In this document: positions 63,926 to 64,000 of the stretch, piece by piece
How positions within the stretch are numbered: position 1 is the first letter of the stretch
How the letters are laid out: the number at the start of each line of letters is the position of its first letter
NCBI GenBank assembly: GCA_050633365.1
Contig: JBOEGJ010000033.1
Span: 1 to 64,000 of the forward strand
DNA from: Pseudomaricurvus sp050633365
GTDB lineage: Bacteria; Pseudomonadota; Gammaproteobacteria; Pseudomonadales; Cellvibrionaceae
Length of the DNA stretch: 64,000 nt
Direction: 5' to 3'
Made by a program: the position numbers and the translations under genes
Notes under the pieces: generated by a model
What the model was told of the DNA's origin: nothing
Database searches by the model: none
The model's input: the letters and a program-made list of their open reading frames with translations, nothing else

Positions 63926-64000
63926 GTTCCGCCGATAGAAATCACCAGCGCCGACAAGGCTGCGGAAGGTAGAGATAAGCGAAGTGCACTGCCCGAGATG

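Noticed and set aside
1..64000. CRISPR array, tRNA or rRNA genes, insertion sequences
   Set aside because: No regularly spaced repeats with unique spacers, no tRNA cloverleaf or rRNA sequence, and no transposase-like protein were recognised.

Overview
The window is chromosomal DNA of a gammaproteobacterium, most likely a marine member of the Cellvibrionales or a Pseudomonas-like relative. The case rests on gene order. The run pilS-pilR-fimU-pilV-pilW-pilX-pilY1-pilE-ispH-fkpB-lspA-ileS-ribF-murJ-rpsT, followed by proB-obgE-rpmA-rplU-ispB, is the arrangement known from Pseudomonas and its relatives. The block clpB-pgeF-rluD / bamD is conserved across the class. A large TonB-dependent receptor and a protein with a PEP-CTERM-like tail fit a marine heterotroph. 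No rRNA, tRNA, CRISPR array, insertion sequence or prophage was recognised.

Layout. 1-4547: an AT-rich accessory segment. One 1256-residue NTPase gene, which looks like an anti-phage STAND protein with a nuclease-like N-terminus, is packaged as an integron gene cassette. A 72-bp attC-like site lies directly behind its stop codon, and the matching cassette-start sequence lies in front of it. 4548-9876: glycine cleavage genes gcvT and gcvP (no gcvH) with a divergent LysR regulator. 9942-16846: a LON-domain protein, two small secreted proteins, a PhoP/PhoQ-type two-component system, intergenic microsatellites, a small membrane protein and a penicillin-acylase-family hydrolase. 17094-21916: a TonB-dependent receptor and two secreted proteins of unknown function. 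21997-27953: clpB with a readable heat-shock promoter, pgeF, rluD and bamD. 28088-40473: nadE, the PilS/PilR regulators and the minor-pilin operon, ending with a second FimT-type pilin. 40492-48064: the ispH-to-murJ operon on the minus strand. 48309-55683: a solute-binding protein, SOS gene yebG, rpsT, a HisC-like aminotransferase, proB, obgE, L27, L21 and ispB. 55881-60221: pgi, a DinG helicase and yqcC. 60505-62712: an alcohol dehydrogenase/thioesterase pair divergent from an HxlR regulator, with two clear operator palindromes between them. 62855-64000: an unknown membrane-anchored protein, a PhnA-type zinc-ribbon protein and a terminal palindrome.

How the parts relate. Most of the window is housekeeping: one-carbon metabolism, protein quality control, outer-membrane assembly, isoprenoid and cofactor synthesis, translation. 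The pilin cluster builds type IV pili. Its last gene carries the C-terminal GRxR motif associated with DNA-binding FimT, which suggests that DNA uptake is possible. That is one plausible route by which a cassette such as the one at the left edge could arrive. The cassette is the strongest candidate for something undescribed: a defence-type STAND ATPase of about 3.9 kb carried on a single integron cassette, next to gcvP and without a visible integrase. Several intergenic regions also hold period-7, -8, -13 or -14 tandem repeats of unknown role.
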